Below are positions 1-7,785 of a DNA stretch of 47,749 nt, piece after piece (within the stretch, counting starts at the first letter, position 1; each line of letters opens with the position of its first letter). The DNA comes from CAYTGR01 sp964437445 (GTDB lineage: Bacteria; Chloroflexota; Anaerolineae; B4-G1; SLSP01), in assembly GCA_964437445.1 (NCBI GenBank), contig CAYTGR010000039.1, positions 1-47,749 of the forward strand, given 5' to 3'. The notes beneath the pieces were generated by a model. The model was not told the DNA's origin and made no database searches. It saw only the letters and a list, made by a program, of their open reading frames with translations. The position numbers were made by a program, and so were the translations under genes.

Positions 1-658
1 CGCCGCCGTTGGGGGCGGTGAGCGTCACGGTTGGGGCGGTGTTGTCAATGCTGAAGTCGCCGTTGCTGGAATCAGCCGTGGCATGGTCCACAACATCAGT
101 GGCGGTGACGCGGACGCGGACGGTGGTGCTCTCCAGCGCCGGAACGCTCCACACGTAGCTGCCGTCGTTCTCGGTGGCGGTGGTGATGACGTTGGGATAG
201 GTGGCGCCGCCGTCGGTGGAGTAGTGGAGGGCAATGGGGGTGGGGCCGAAGTGGGCGTCGGTGGCGGTCCAGGTGAGGGTGAAGGTGCCGCCGCCCCGCA
301 GAACCTCGCCGCCGTTGGGGGCAGTGAGGGTTACCACAGGGGCGGTGTTGTCAAGGCTGAAATTAGCCGCACTGGTATCCGAGGCGCTGTTCCCTGCCAG
401 GTCGGTGGCGGTGACGCGGACGCGGACGGTGGTGCTCTCCAGGGCCGGGACGGTCCAGAGGTAGCTGCCGTCGTTCTCGGTGGCGGTGGTGATGACGTTG
501 GGGTAGGTGAGGCCGCCGTCGGTGGAGTAGGCCAGCGCGATGGGCGTGGTGCCCAGGTGGGGATCGGTGGCGGTCCAGGTGATGGTGTAGGTGCCGCCAC
601 CCGGCAGCACTTCGCCACCGTTGGGGGCGGTTAAGGTCACGGTGGGTTGGGTATTGTC
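1..658 (-). repeat. 306-bp in-frame tandem repeats within the surface-protein gene
   Basis: Two complete units (658-353 and 352-47) and the start of a third (46-1) encode 102-residue Ig-like modules. Long stretches are nearly identical at DNA level, for example the part encoding PNVITTATENDGSY. This suggests recent duplication or gene conversion. A more divergent unit precedes them. Confidence 0.9.
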
Positions 659-2566
659 AATATGAAAAACGGCGTCGGATAAATCGGAGGCAGTTGTCAT
701 TCCATCGGAGGCCTGGATGCGGATCAGCGCCTGATCAGTGTCGCTGAAAGCTGTGGTGTCAAAACCGGTCCAGGCGTGCGTTGCTGCACTTTGGGTCTCG
801 GTGTAACTGACCTGGTAAAGGCTGGTTGACCAGGAGGCGCCATTATCCGTACTGGCGTAAACATCGTAGGTGACCAGGTCCCCGTTACGGTCCGAGCCGG
901 TCCAGGTGATGGTGCGGGTGGCGCGCCAGTATTCACCACCGTTTGGCACGGTGACGGTGACGCCTGGCGCACGGTTGTAAAGCATCCCGACGATCTCTAT
1001 CCCATCCAGCCCCAACCGATCGGGCAAGGAGTTCGTGATTGTATCCTGGAATTGTATCAATACTTCGCTGTCGTTGGTCACGGTCACCGGCAGCGAGAAA
1101 ACGATGTCGTTATCCATTCCCACGGTGCCGATCACTTGAACGTCGTCTATCCACCAGGAATCAGTGTAGCCTTCTGGCAAGGCGCCATTGCCATACTGAT
1201 CTGTTCTAAATCGCCAGCGAAACTGGATTTCACGGCCGGCGGTGGTGGCTGGCAGCAAGACACGTGACACAATGCCAGGACTGATGGGACCGCTCCAGGC
1301 CAGCTGCGGGTCTGCTTCACAGGGAAGTGTCGTGCAGATTATCCGGTTGTAGCCCCCCTGGAGGAATTGCGTCCTGGTAATCATGGTCCATCCCGACCAG
1401 GTGCCGCTCTGGGCGCGTACCCGGTAGTCTATCTGCCCCCCGTCCCATTGGGGCTCGGTGTCCATGGTGTGCCAGAAGCGCAGTTCCAGGTTGTGGGCGT
1501 TGAAGGGGAGCAGGACAGCGGGGCTGGTCAGGGTAGTAGTGTGATTATTAGCGATCCAGGTGGTCCACCAGGCATGGGTAGTGCTGGTGTAATGAGTGGA
1601 ATCGGTCACTACCAGCGAGAAATCCTGGGCGGTCCAGTCACCGCTGCCATTTTCTAAAGAGTCAGAGAAGATGTAGCGGCTGGTGGGGGTATAGGTGATG
1701 GCTCCGACCGCTTCGCCATCGGCCCATACCGTGAACGTCTCCCCGGAGGTGGCCCCGCGCACGGTCAGGGTATAGGCATCCAGGTTGGGTTCTGCCGGCA
1801 CGGTATATACAGCGGTCAGGGCATACTGAGTGGCGGTATAGGCAATCCCGTAGCAGGCCCGCCGTCCGGTGCCCCCTGAAAAAGTCAGGTTGGTAACCAG
1901 TTCGGGAAAGGCCCCCCACGACCAGCCGGTCATGGCCCGATATTGATCGTCTGCCGGTTCCTCACCCGTTAACAAGCGCCAGATCAGCTGGGCCTGGTTG
2001 TTATCGGCCTGGTACGCGATCCAATAACGGGTGCCGCCGGCCAGGCGTTGAGGGGCAATGGTAAACGACAGCCAGCCGGTACCGGTGACGGTGAGGGGGT
2101 CGCTTTCTGCCAACAACAGGCGCGGTTCCCTGGCCCAATCGGTGTACAGGGCCACGCGCAGCTGCGTGGTACCAGAGGTGCCTACATAGACATCAATGCG
2201 GTGGATATATCCCCCTTCGGCCGGCACGGTATAAGGGGTGAAAATGACGTTACCGACGTGAATGTCAGAGTAGGGGAAGCTGCTGGGGGTATCCGCGGCC
2301 GTCCGCGCCGTGTCGCCGACGTAGGTTTCTTCAACCACCCGGTATATCCCATCGGTGGTATGCGTCGCGCTGTAGGTCCCGCTAAAGCCGGCCCCCTGCG
2401 GGATCGCTTCGCCGGCGGCATGAAAGGTCTGCACAGAGTTCAGGGCCAGCACGGCGCCGACCATGAGCATTGCCAGGGTCAAAGCGCCCAGCAAGGCTAA
2501 CACCCGGCCTCCAAGGCGGTAGGTTGTCCGTGGGCCTTTTGCTTGCCATCCGTTGTGAGATTTCAT
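1..2566 (-). CDS. Large secreted/cell-surface repeat protein, C-terminus cut by the window edge
   Basis: The frame is open from ATG at 2566 to the left edge, giving about 855 residues with no stop. The start follows GGGGGAG and a promoter. Residues 1-42 form a basic start and a long hydrophobic stretch (residues about 22-42), a signal peptide or signal anchor. About residues 65-190 look like a beta-rich binding module (TRYWIAYQADNN). About 295-450 resemble a jelly-roll/MAM-type module (FSDSLENGSGDW, then AWWTTWIANN). From about 515 onward come Ig/Big-like modules starting with T-V-T-L-T-A-P-N-G-G-E. The last copies are exact 306-bp (102-residue) units with D-N-T-x-P at 658, 352 and 46. A surface adhesin or exoprotein is inferred; no catalytic motif was seen. 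It is read divergently from the Nudix gene. Confidence 0.85.
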   Translation of the reverse strand, partial: MKSHNGWQAKGPRTTYRLGGRVLALLGALTLAMLMVGAVLALNSVQTFHAAGEAIPQGAGFSGTYSATHTTDGIYRVVEETYVGDTARTAADTPSSFPYSDIHVGNVIFTPYTVPAEGGYIHRIDVYVGTSGTTQLRVALYTDWAREPRLLLAESDPLTVTGTGWLSFTIAPQRLAGGTRYWIAYQADNNQAQLIWRLLTGEEPADDQYRAMTGWSWGAFPELVTNLTFSGGTGRRACYGIAYTATQYALTAVYTVPAEPNLDAYTLTVRGATSGETFTVWADGEAVGAITYTPTSRYIFSDSLENGSGDWTAQDFSLVVTDSTHYTSTTHAWWTTWIANNHTTTLTSPAVLLPFNAHNLELRFWHTMDTEPQWDGGQIDYRVRAQSGTWSGWTMITRTQFLQGGYNRIICTTLPCEADPQLAWSGPISPGIVSRVLLPATTAGREIQFRWRFRTDQYGNGALPEGYTDSWWIDDVQVIGTVGMDNDIVFSLPVTVTNDSEVLIQFQDTITNSLPDRLGLDGIEIVGMLYNRAPGVTVTVPNGGEYWRATRTITWTGSDRNGDLVTYDVYASTDNGASWSTSLYQVSYTETQSAATHAWTGFDTTAFSDTDQALIRIQASDGMTTASDLSDAVFHIDNTQPTVTLTAPNGGEVLPGGGTYTITWTATDPHLGTTPIALAYSTDGGLTYPNVITTATENDGSYLWTVPALESTTVRVRVTATDLAGNSASDTSAANFSLDNTAPVVTLTAPNGGEVLRGGGTFTLTWTATDAHFGPTPIALHYSTDGGATYPNVITTATENDGSYVWSVPALESTTVRVRVTATDVVDHATADSSNGDFSIDNTAPTVTLTAPNGG

Positions 2567-2900
2567 GGTACTCCCCCTATCATAGAATTGACTACGACGA
2601 TCTTCAAATTTTCGGCGCACATGAGACCGTCGGGAAGCATCCCCCTCTTCATTCTATGGGTAGAAAGTGGGAGTCTGGTAAAGTATTCCCTAAAAAATGC
2701 AAAGAAGGATATGGGATTGCTGGAAGGCCAGAGAGTGACCGTTGGCCCTGTGCAAAATGGGCGGTTTCCGTTACAATGCCTTGTGTGCCATAGCGAAAAT
2801 GAGCGCCCGGCCGATGAAAATATTGAGCAGGTACAAACACTCTGACCTGGTACATGCCTATTGCCAATGGCGTCAATTCTAAATTAGCGGAGGACAAGAG
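2567..2900. other. Intergenic region between divergent genes
   Basis: It holds the (-) promoter for the surface protein (2579-2607) and, at 2724-2735, one copy of the 12-mer AAGGCCAGAGAG, followed by an imperfect dyad GGCCA...TGGCC. A -10-like TACAAT at 2772-2777 could serve the Nudix gene but has no good -35. No further gene is seen. Confidence 0.6.
2579..2607 (-). promoter_or_regulatory. Promoter of the surface-protein gene
   Basis: -35 TTGAAG (2607-2602), 17-bp spacer, -10 TATGAT (2584-2579). Transcription would start near 2572, leaving only about 6 nt before the ATG at 2566. Confidence 0.5.
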
Positions 2901-3335
2901 ATGCCCTATATATATCCATATCCCCGACCGGCTCTGACCGTGGATATCGCATTGCTCCGGCCTGGGGCTGACGGCCCTGAAGTGTTGCTCGTCCGCCGGG
3001 GCCACATGCCGTTTGCCGGCTGTTGGGCGTTACCCGGTGGCTTTGTGGATGAAGGCGAACCGCTGGAAGCTGCTGCGGGCCGCGAATTGCAAGAGGAGAC
3101 CGGAATAACGGGGGTGGCTCTACAACAACTGGCAGCCTTTGGCGATCCCGGCCGCGATCCGCGCGGGTGGACGGTCTCGGTGGTTTTCTGGGGATGGTTG
3201 CCGGCCGAAACTCTCCAACTGCGCGCCGGCGATGATGCGGCGGCGGTGGGCTGGTGGCCTTGGCAAGCGCTGCCGCCCCTGGCTTTTGATCACGACCGCA
3301 TTCTGGCTACGCTGCGCCGGCAAATAGAGCTGTAG
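2901..3335 (+). CDS. Nudix hydrolase
   Basis: 144 residues. The Nudix signature is complete: G-F-V-D-E-G-E, seven residues, then REL-QEETGI, at about residues 47-69, in the order Gx5Ex7REUxEExGU. The glutamates bind the divalent metal that hydrolyses a nucleoside diphosphate linked to another group. The preceding LPGGF and the W/F-rich C-terminal half resemble the ADP-ribose pyrophosphatase/NrtR-like catalytic group, but no winged helix follows. The exact substrate cannot be told. ATG is preceded by GGAGGA at 8-nt spacing. It stands alone, with palindromic repeats downstream. Confidence 0.9.
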   Translation: MPYIYPYPRPALTVDIALLRPGADGPEVLLVRRGHMPFAGCWALPGGFVDEGEPLEAAAGRELQEETGITGVALQQLAAFGDPGRDPRGWTVSVVFWGWLPAETLQLRAGDDAAAVGWWPWQALPPLAFDHDRILATLRRQIEL

Positions 3336-3360
3336 GGGGATTGATTCTGGGTTTAGAAGG

Positions 3361-3596
3361 GAATTCCCCCATCAGCCGTGGAATGAAAATAGGCTCGTAG
3401 TGACGCGCTTCAGCGCGGCTGAGACAGCGCTCAAGCGCCTTACTACAAACTCAAAACTTAGAGTGTTATTTTCAGAGGAATTCCCCATGAACTGGCGTTC
3501 ACCAGCCGTGGGATGAAAATTGGCTCGTAGTAACGCGCTTCAGCGCGTTGGACGGCGCTAAAGCGCCTGACTACAAGCAAAGCGCTATTTTCAAAG
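3361..3596. repeat. Tandem pair of palindromic intergenic elements
   Basis: Two imperfect copies begin with GAATTCCCC at 3361 and 3478 and share CAGCCGTGG-ATGAAAAT-GGCTCGTAGT. Each contains an inverted repeat: GTAGTGACGCGCTTCAGCGCG pairing with the segment ending TACTAC at 3397-3446, and the equivalent at 3527-3574. Copy 2 overlaps the last codons and stop of the SpoU methylase gene. A MITE/REP-like non-coding element is likely. Confidence 0.75.
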
Positions 3597-4404
3597 GAGC
3601 GCCGGGCGTTGCACAAGGGGTGCGGCGCTGACGAGCGGCCTCAAAGAGCAGGACCCCGGCGGCGATGGCAGCGTTCAGGGATTCTACACCGGATGCCATG
3701 GGAATATAGACGTGGCGGCCAGCGGCCAGGGCCTGAGCTTCAGGTCCGGCCCCTTCAGCTTCACCACCGATGATGAGGACACAGTCGGTGCGCCAGTCCA
3801 CAGTGTCGTAAGGGATCCCGCCGGCGGCTTCGGCCAGCCAGGTTGTCGCCCCGGCGATGGTCGCGCGGATCTCTTCCCAGCTGGCACTGCGTATGGGCAG
3901 GTGAAAATGGGCGCCCATTCCGGCTCTGACGACTTTAGGATTGGTGAAATCTACGGTGCCAGGTGGCAGCAGCACGCGCATGACGCCGGCGGCCCAGGCA
4001 GTGCGCAGGAGCGTGCCCAGGTTGCCCGGGTCGCGGAGCCGGTCGGGGATGAGGGTCAGGCCGTGACCGGCCGACATGGGCAGGGCCGGCACGGGCAGGA
4101 CGGCCAGGATGCCCTGGGGGGTCTCCGTGTCGGAGAGCGCGCGCATGATTTCGGAGCTGACTTCCCAATGAGGTATTTGCCGCTGCAAGAGGGGGCCCAA
4201 GATGTCAGCACTGCGGGGATCGGCGGCCCATTCGGCCGTGTAAAATACCCAACTCAGTGGGCAAGCGGCTGTCAGTGCTTCGCGGACCAGACGCAGGCCC
4301 TCGGCGACCAGCAAATTGTCACGGGCGCGGCGGTGAGCGTTGCGCAACAGCGCGCTCACCTGCCGCACCCGTTCGTTATTGAGACTGGTGATGGGCGCGG
4401 CCAC
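3571..4404 (-). CDS. TrmH/SpoU-family RNA 2'-O-ribose methyltransferase
   Basis: 277 residues, a normal length. The N-terminal substrate-binding domain has the typical SLNNERV...LLVAEGLRLV pattern. The C-terminal SPOUT knot carries motif 1 (DPGNLGTLLRTA), motif 2 (LIIGGEAEG) and motif 3 (IPMASGVESLN). Motif 1 supplies the catalytic Asn/Arg and motif 3 the SAM loop. The family transfers methyl from SAM to a ribose 2'-OH, usually in 23S rRNA; the position modified is not predictable here. Its last residues and TAG stop lie inside a palindromic repeat, so the C-terminus may have been rewritten by the insertion. The LysM gene lies 41 bp upstream on the same strand, so co-transcription is likely. 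Confidence 0.9.
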   Translation of the reverse strand: MAAPITSLNNERVRQVSALLRNAHRRARDNLLVAEGLRLVREALTAACPLSWVFYTAEWAADPRSADILGPLLQRQIPHWEVSSEIMRALSDTETPQGILAVLPVPALPMSAGHGLTLIPDRLRDPGNLGTLLRTAWAAGVMRVLLPPGTVDFTNPKVVRAGMGAHFHLPIRSASWEEIRATIAGATTWLAEAAGGIPYDTVDWRTDCVLIIGGEAEGAGPEAQALAAGRHVYIPMASGVESLNAAIAAGVLLFEAARQRRTPCATPGAPLKIALCL

Positions 4405-4445
4405 GGCTCTGCCTGCTTTTAGCCGGGCCGACCCTGGCCCGCCGG

Positions 4446-5171
4446 TTACTTGACCGGAATCCGGATCTGTTGCCCCGCATAGATGGCGTTGGGGTTGGCA
4501 ATCCCGTTGTACTGTGCCAGATAGAGATAGCTCAGGTTATACTTCAACGCGATGCGGAACAGGTTTTCCCCTGCTTTCACCGTGTAGACAATCACGTTTC
4601 CGGCCGGCGGGGGCGTGACCGTGGGCACCGGCGTGACTGTGCCACCGGGCGCTGGGATGGCCAGCTTCTGCCCGACGTAAATCAACGCCGGATTGGTGAT
4701 GCCGTTAGCCTGGGCGACTACCTCCGTCGTCAGGCCGTAGCGCAACGCGATGCGGAACAGGTTCTCGCCCGCCTGGACGATGTGAGTGGTGGGGCCGGTG
4801 GCCTGTGGGGTCAACGTGGGCGCGGGCGTCGTCACAACAGGCGCCGGGGTTGTCGCAACGGGCGCGGGGGTGGTGGCAACCGCGGTGACGGGTTCAACTG
4901 TAGGGGGCGGGGGGGTGGTGGCGGGCGGTGGAGTGGTGGCGACTGGCGAGGTCTCAGCCGTTGACGGGGTAGGGGTCATTGCCGGTGCTTGAGTGACCAC
5001 TTGAGCCATTGCCGTGGCGGTCATCGCATCGGAATTGGCCTGCGCGGTCAGGATCATGGCCTCTTCCTCCTGAGGCAGCGCGGTGGCGTCTGGTGCGGCT
5101 TTGAGCGTACACCCAACCAAGACCATGATCAACAAAGCCCCCAGCAAGATAGACAAGGGTTTGCGATTCAT
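4446..5171 (-). CDS. LysM-domain lipoprotein
   Basis: 241 residues. A lipoprotein signal has K/R at 3-4, a hydrophobic core and a lipobox LVGC with Cys21 as the lipidated residue. Residues about 60-128 are a Thr/Pro/Ala linker with repeated T-T-P-A-P-V. Two LysM domains follow at about 131-175 and 195-240, each with GENLFRIAL and a closing I-Y-x-G-Q. LysM binds N-acetylglucosamine-containing polymers, so the protein probably links the membrane surface to peptidoglycan or other glycan. No catalytic domain is present. Start ATG has AAGGAGAA upstream and a promoter at 5207-5235. Confidence 0.93.
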   Translation of the reverse strand: MNRKPLSILLGALLIMVLVGCTLKAAPDATALPQEEEAMILTAQANSDAMTATAMAQVVTQAPAMTPTPSTAETSPVATTPPPATTPPPPTVEPVTAVATTPAPVATTPAPVVTTPAPTLTPQATGPTTHIVQAGENLFRIALRYGLTTEVVAQANGITNPALIYVGQKLAIPAPGGTVTPVPTVTPPPAGNVIVYTVKAGENLFRIALKYNLSYLYLAQYNGIANPNAIYAGQQIRIPVK

Positions 5172-5206
5172 CGCGGTTCTCCTTTCTGTTCGGTTGAATC
5201 GGAATT

Positions 5207-5235
5207 ATTTTACACCTTTTCTTACTAAAACGCAA
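5207..5235 (-). promoter_or_regulatory. Promoter of the LysM lipoprotein gene
   Basis: -35 TTGCGT (5235-5230), 17-bp spacer, -10 TAAAAT (5212-5207). The start site would be near 5200, about 30 nt before ATG. Confidence 0.5.
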
Positions 5236-5340
5236 TTTCTAACGTGCCAGGGGATATTTTAGCAGCTAAGGTAAAGTCTTGATTCAAGATGGTGCCAAAG
5301 CCGCCTGGAAAATTCAAACGCTTCCATCGGTGTATGTTTC

Positions 5341-5368
5341 TTGACGAAACGCCTGGCAAAGGTATAAT
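5341..5368 (+). promoter_or_regulatory. efp promoter
   Basis: TTGACG (5341-5346), 16-bp spacer, TATAAT (5363-5368). This is a strong match. It places the transcript start near 5375, which excludes any translation start upstream of 5408. Confidence 0.85.
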
Positions 5369-5407
5369 GTGCCCCGTCCATGTGGGACAGGATTTCAGGA
5401 GGGCACA

Positions 5408-5965
5408 ATGATTGATGTAAACGAATTACGCAAGGGAACTACCTTTCTGATGGAAGGAGAGCTCTATCAGGTTTTGGAGTATCAGCACTACAAGCCAGGC
5501 CGTGGTAACGCCATTATCCGCACCAAGCTGCGCAATCTGCGCACCGGTTCCACGATCCAACGCAACTTTCTCTCGGGGGACCGAGTGGAAGATGCGCCGG
5601 TGGAACGTCGTACCGCGCAATATCTCTACAACGACGGCGAGAATTACTTTTTTATGGACGTTCAGAGCTACGACCAGGTTGGCGCCAGTAATGAACTGGT
5701 GGGTGATAACTGGGGGTACCTGAAGGAGGGGCGCGAGGTTATCATCTCTCTGTACAATGGCCGGGTGGTGGACATTGAGTACCCCCCTGCCGTGGAACTG
5801 GAAGTCGTGGAATCCGAGATGGCCGTGGCTGGCGATACGGCGACCGGGGCCAGCAAAATGGTCACCTGCGAGACCGGCCTCAAGGTCCAGGTGCCGCTTT
5901 TTGTCAACGTTGGGGACGTGATCCGGGTGGACACCCGCACGGGAGCTTACACCACCCGCGTTTGA
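5408..5965 (+). CDS. efp: Translation elongation factor P
   Basis: 185 residues, standard length, with the three OB-like domains of EF-P. It binds ribosomes stalled at polyproline and promotes peptide bond formation between the P- and E-site tRNA contacts. The tip loop is K29-P-G-R32-G-N-A, so the residue that is modified in many bacteria is arginine, as in Thermus and in EarP-type EF-Ps. No EarP rhamnosyltransferase is seen in this window. The C-terminal signature TGLKVQVPLFVNVGD is present. Start 5408 is chosen because AGGAGGG precedes it and the longer frame begins at the -10 box. An intrinsic terminator follows. Confidence 0.97.
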   Translation: MIDVNELRKGTTFLMEGELYQVLEYQHYKPGRGNAIIRTKLRNLRTGSTIQRNFLSGDRVEDAPVERRTAQYLYNDGENYFFMDVQSYDQVGASNELVGDNWGYLKEGREVIISLYNGRVVDIEYPPAVELEVVESEMAVAGDTATGASKMVTCETGLKVQVPLFVNVGDVIRVDTRTGAYTTRV

Positions 5966-6017
5966 GCCGGGACAACCGGCTCTCGGTAGAGCCGGGCACC
6001 AGCGTAGCAGGCAATGG

Positions 6018-6047
6018 CGCGGCGTGCTCTTGGGCACGCCGCGTTTT
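6018..6047 (+). terminator. Intrinsic terminator after efp
   Basis: 10-bp perfect stem CGCGGCGTGC / GCACGCCGCG (6018-6027, 6034-6043), 6-nt loop, then TTTT. Confidence 0.8.
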
Positions 6048-6105
6048 GTCAGGCTGATGAGCTGGAGGGGGCTGGCTTGAGGCGGCAATCAACAAGGGGG
6101 TAGCG

Positions 6106-7743
6106 ATGGCCGATTGGAGCGTCTACGCCGGGCGTTGGGTGGCGCTGACCGAACTCCGCGAGGTAGTGGGCGTGGGGCTGACGCCGGAAGAAGCGCGTCA
6201 GACCGGCCGGCTGGCCCGGGTCAGGGAACGGTTGCAGCTGGCCTGGGTCTCACCGTATCCGCCGCATTTGCTGCTGCCGGAGTGGCCGCTCGTGCTGCTA
6301 CGCCCCTGGCTGCCCGTTGGACAGGTCTGGCTGGTCGGGGGGACTGTGCGTGACCTCTGGTTAGGACGCACGCCTCACGACTGGGATTTTGCCGTCGCCG
6401 GCGCGGCGTGTTCTCTGGCGCGCCGGGTGGCCGATGCGCTCGGTGGCGCTTACGTGACCCTGGACGAAGAGCACGATACCGGGCGCGTCGTGGTCCGTGA
6501 TCCGCTGCGCCACCAACCCATCACGCTGGATTTTGCGCGCATCCGGGGCGTTGACATTGAAGCGGATCTGCGGCTGCGCGATTTCACGGTCAACGCGCTG
6601 GCGCTCACGTGGGAGGGAGAGCTGGTAGATCCCACCGGCGGGCAGCGGGACCTGGTGGCCCGCCAGCTGGTGGTTACCGGCCCGCAGGCGTTCAGTGATG
6701 ATCCGGCCCGGCTCCTGCGGGCGGTGCGGATCGCCGGCGAGCTGGATTTTCGGGTGGCGGAGCCGACCGCGGCGCTGATCCGCGCTCAGGCAGCGCAGCT
6801 GGCGCAGGTGGCGGGCGAGCGCCTGGGGGCTGAGCTGGTGCGCCTGCTGCGGCTGGAGCCGGTCGCCCCCTGGCTGCAACTGGCGGACCGGTTGGGCGTC
6901 ATGGCTGCTTTGCTGCCGGAAGTATGCGCCCTGCAATCGGTCCAGCAATCCCGGCCCCACGTTCATGCCGATGCCTGGTCCCACACGTTGGCAGCTCTGA
7001 CCGCGGTGGAGGGAATCCTGGCGCTCGTGCAGGGAAAATCGCCCGTTCGGACCGTCGCCCAACCGGCCTGGGCCTGGGAGCGCCTGGCACGGGTGCTGGC
7101 TCCGTTCCAGGCCCCCTTGCTGGCCTATCTGGACGAATCGCTGGCGGTAGATTTCTCACGGGCTGACCTGTTGAAGTGGGGGCTCTTGTTCCACGACGTC
7201 GGCAAAGCATCCACACGGACGGTGGACGAGCGGCAACGGACCCATTTCTACGGTCACGCGGCCGCCGGGGTGCCGCTGATGGAACAACGGCTGACGGCCC
7301 TCCGTTTCCCGCGTAAAGCGCTGGATTTTGTGGCGCAGCTGGTCGGCCAGCACATGCGGTTGATTGACTTGTATCGGCAGCTCCCCCCTTCCCGGCGGGC
7401 GGTTTATCGCTTTTACCAGCAGACCGGTGAGGCGGGCGTGGCCGTCGTGTTGCTGGCGCTGGCGGATACGCTGGCGGTGTGGGGTCAGGAACTGGAAGAA
7501 TCTCTCTGGCGGAACCTGACCGTGGTCGCCGAAACACTGCTGCAAGCCTATTTTGACCGCCGGGAGGAGGTGGTGGCTCCACCGCCGTTGCTCACCGGTA
7601 GGGACTTGCTCGCGCTGGGTTTTCCGGCCGGACCGCAAGTGGGCCGGCTGTTGGCCGCCCTGCGCGAGGCTCAGGCGGCTGGCGACATCGCCACGCGCGA
7701 CGAGGCGGAAGCCTGGGTCCTGAAAGCAAAGGCTGGCGGCTGA
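6106..7743 (+). CDS. CCA-adding/poly(A) polymerase-type nucleotidyltransferase with HD domain
   Basis: 545 residues. A short N-terminal extension (about 65 residues) precedes the class II nucleotidyltransferase head: LVGGTVRD, then DWDFAV (the metal-binding DxD), and RDFTVNAL further on. The neck has DDPARLLRAVRIA. An HD domain sits in the C-terminal half with H363-D364 in LLFHDVGKAS and a later HFYGHAAAG. The family adds CCA or poly(A) to RNA 3' ends; the HD domain can remove 2',3'-cyclic phosphates. CCA addition or part of it (CC or A) is the best guess, since some bacteria split the job. Start ATG follows AAGGGGG. Confidence 0.88.
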   Translation: MADWSVYAGRWVALTELREVVGVGLTPEEARQTGRLARVRERLQLAWVSPYPPHLLLPEWPLVLLRPWLPVGQVWLVGGTVRDLWLGRTPHDWDFAVAGAACSLARRVADALGGAYVTLDEEHDTGRVVVRDPLRHQPITLDFARIRGVDIEADLRLRDFTVNALALTWEGELVDPTGGQRDLVARQLVVTGPQAFSDDPARLLRAVRIAGELDFRVAEPTAALIRAQAAQLAQVAGERLGAELVRLLRLEPVAPWLQLADRLGVMAALLPEVCALQSVQQSRPHVHADAWSHTLAALTAVEGILALVQGKSPVRTVAQPAWAWERLARVLAPFQAPLLAYLDESLAVDFSRADLLKWGLLFHDVGKASTRTVDERQRTHFYGHAAAGVPLMEQRLTALRFPRKALDFVAQLVGQHMRLIDLYRQLPPSRRAVYRFYQQTGEAGVAVVLLALADTLAVWGQELEESLWRNLTVVAETLLQAYFDRREEVVAPPPLLTGRDLLALGFPAGPQVGRLLAALREAQAAGDIATRDEAEAWVLKAKAGG

Positions 7744-7750
7744 TCGCCCT

Positions 7751-7778
7751 TTGTTGGGGCGCGCAGGCGGGGTATAAT
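7751..7778 (+). promoter_or_regulatory. Promoter of lipoprotein gene 7786, probably leaderless
   Basis: TTGTTG (7751-7756), 16-bp spacer, TATAAT (7773-7778). Only 7 nt separate the -10 from ATG at 7786, so the mRNA should begin at or next to the start codon. Confidence 0.7.
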
Positions 7779-7785
7779 CTGGAGC

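Noticed and set aside
83..634. Plus-strand frame of 183 codons rich in Gly/Val
   Set aside because: Antisense shadow of the 306-bp repeats; the minus frame has clear Ig-like modules, signal sequence, promoter and ribosome-binding site.
3712..4422. Plus-strand frame of 236 codons
   Set aside because: Shadow of the SpoU methylase gene, whose three SPOUT motifs are clear.
5369..5407. Upstream start for efp
   Set aside because: It begins directly after the -10 box and before the transcript start; EF-P homology begins at 5408.
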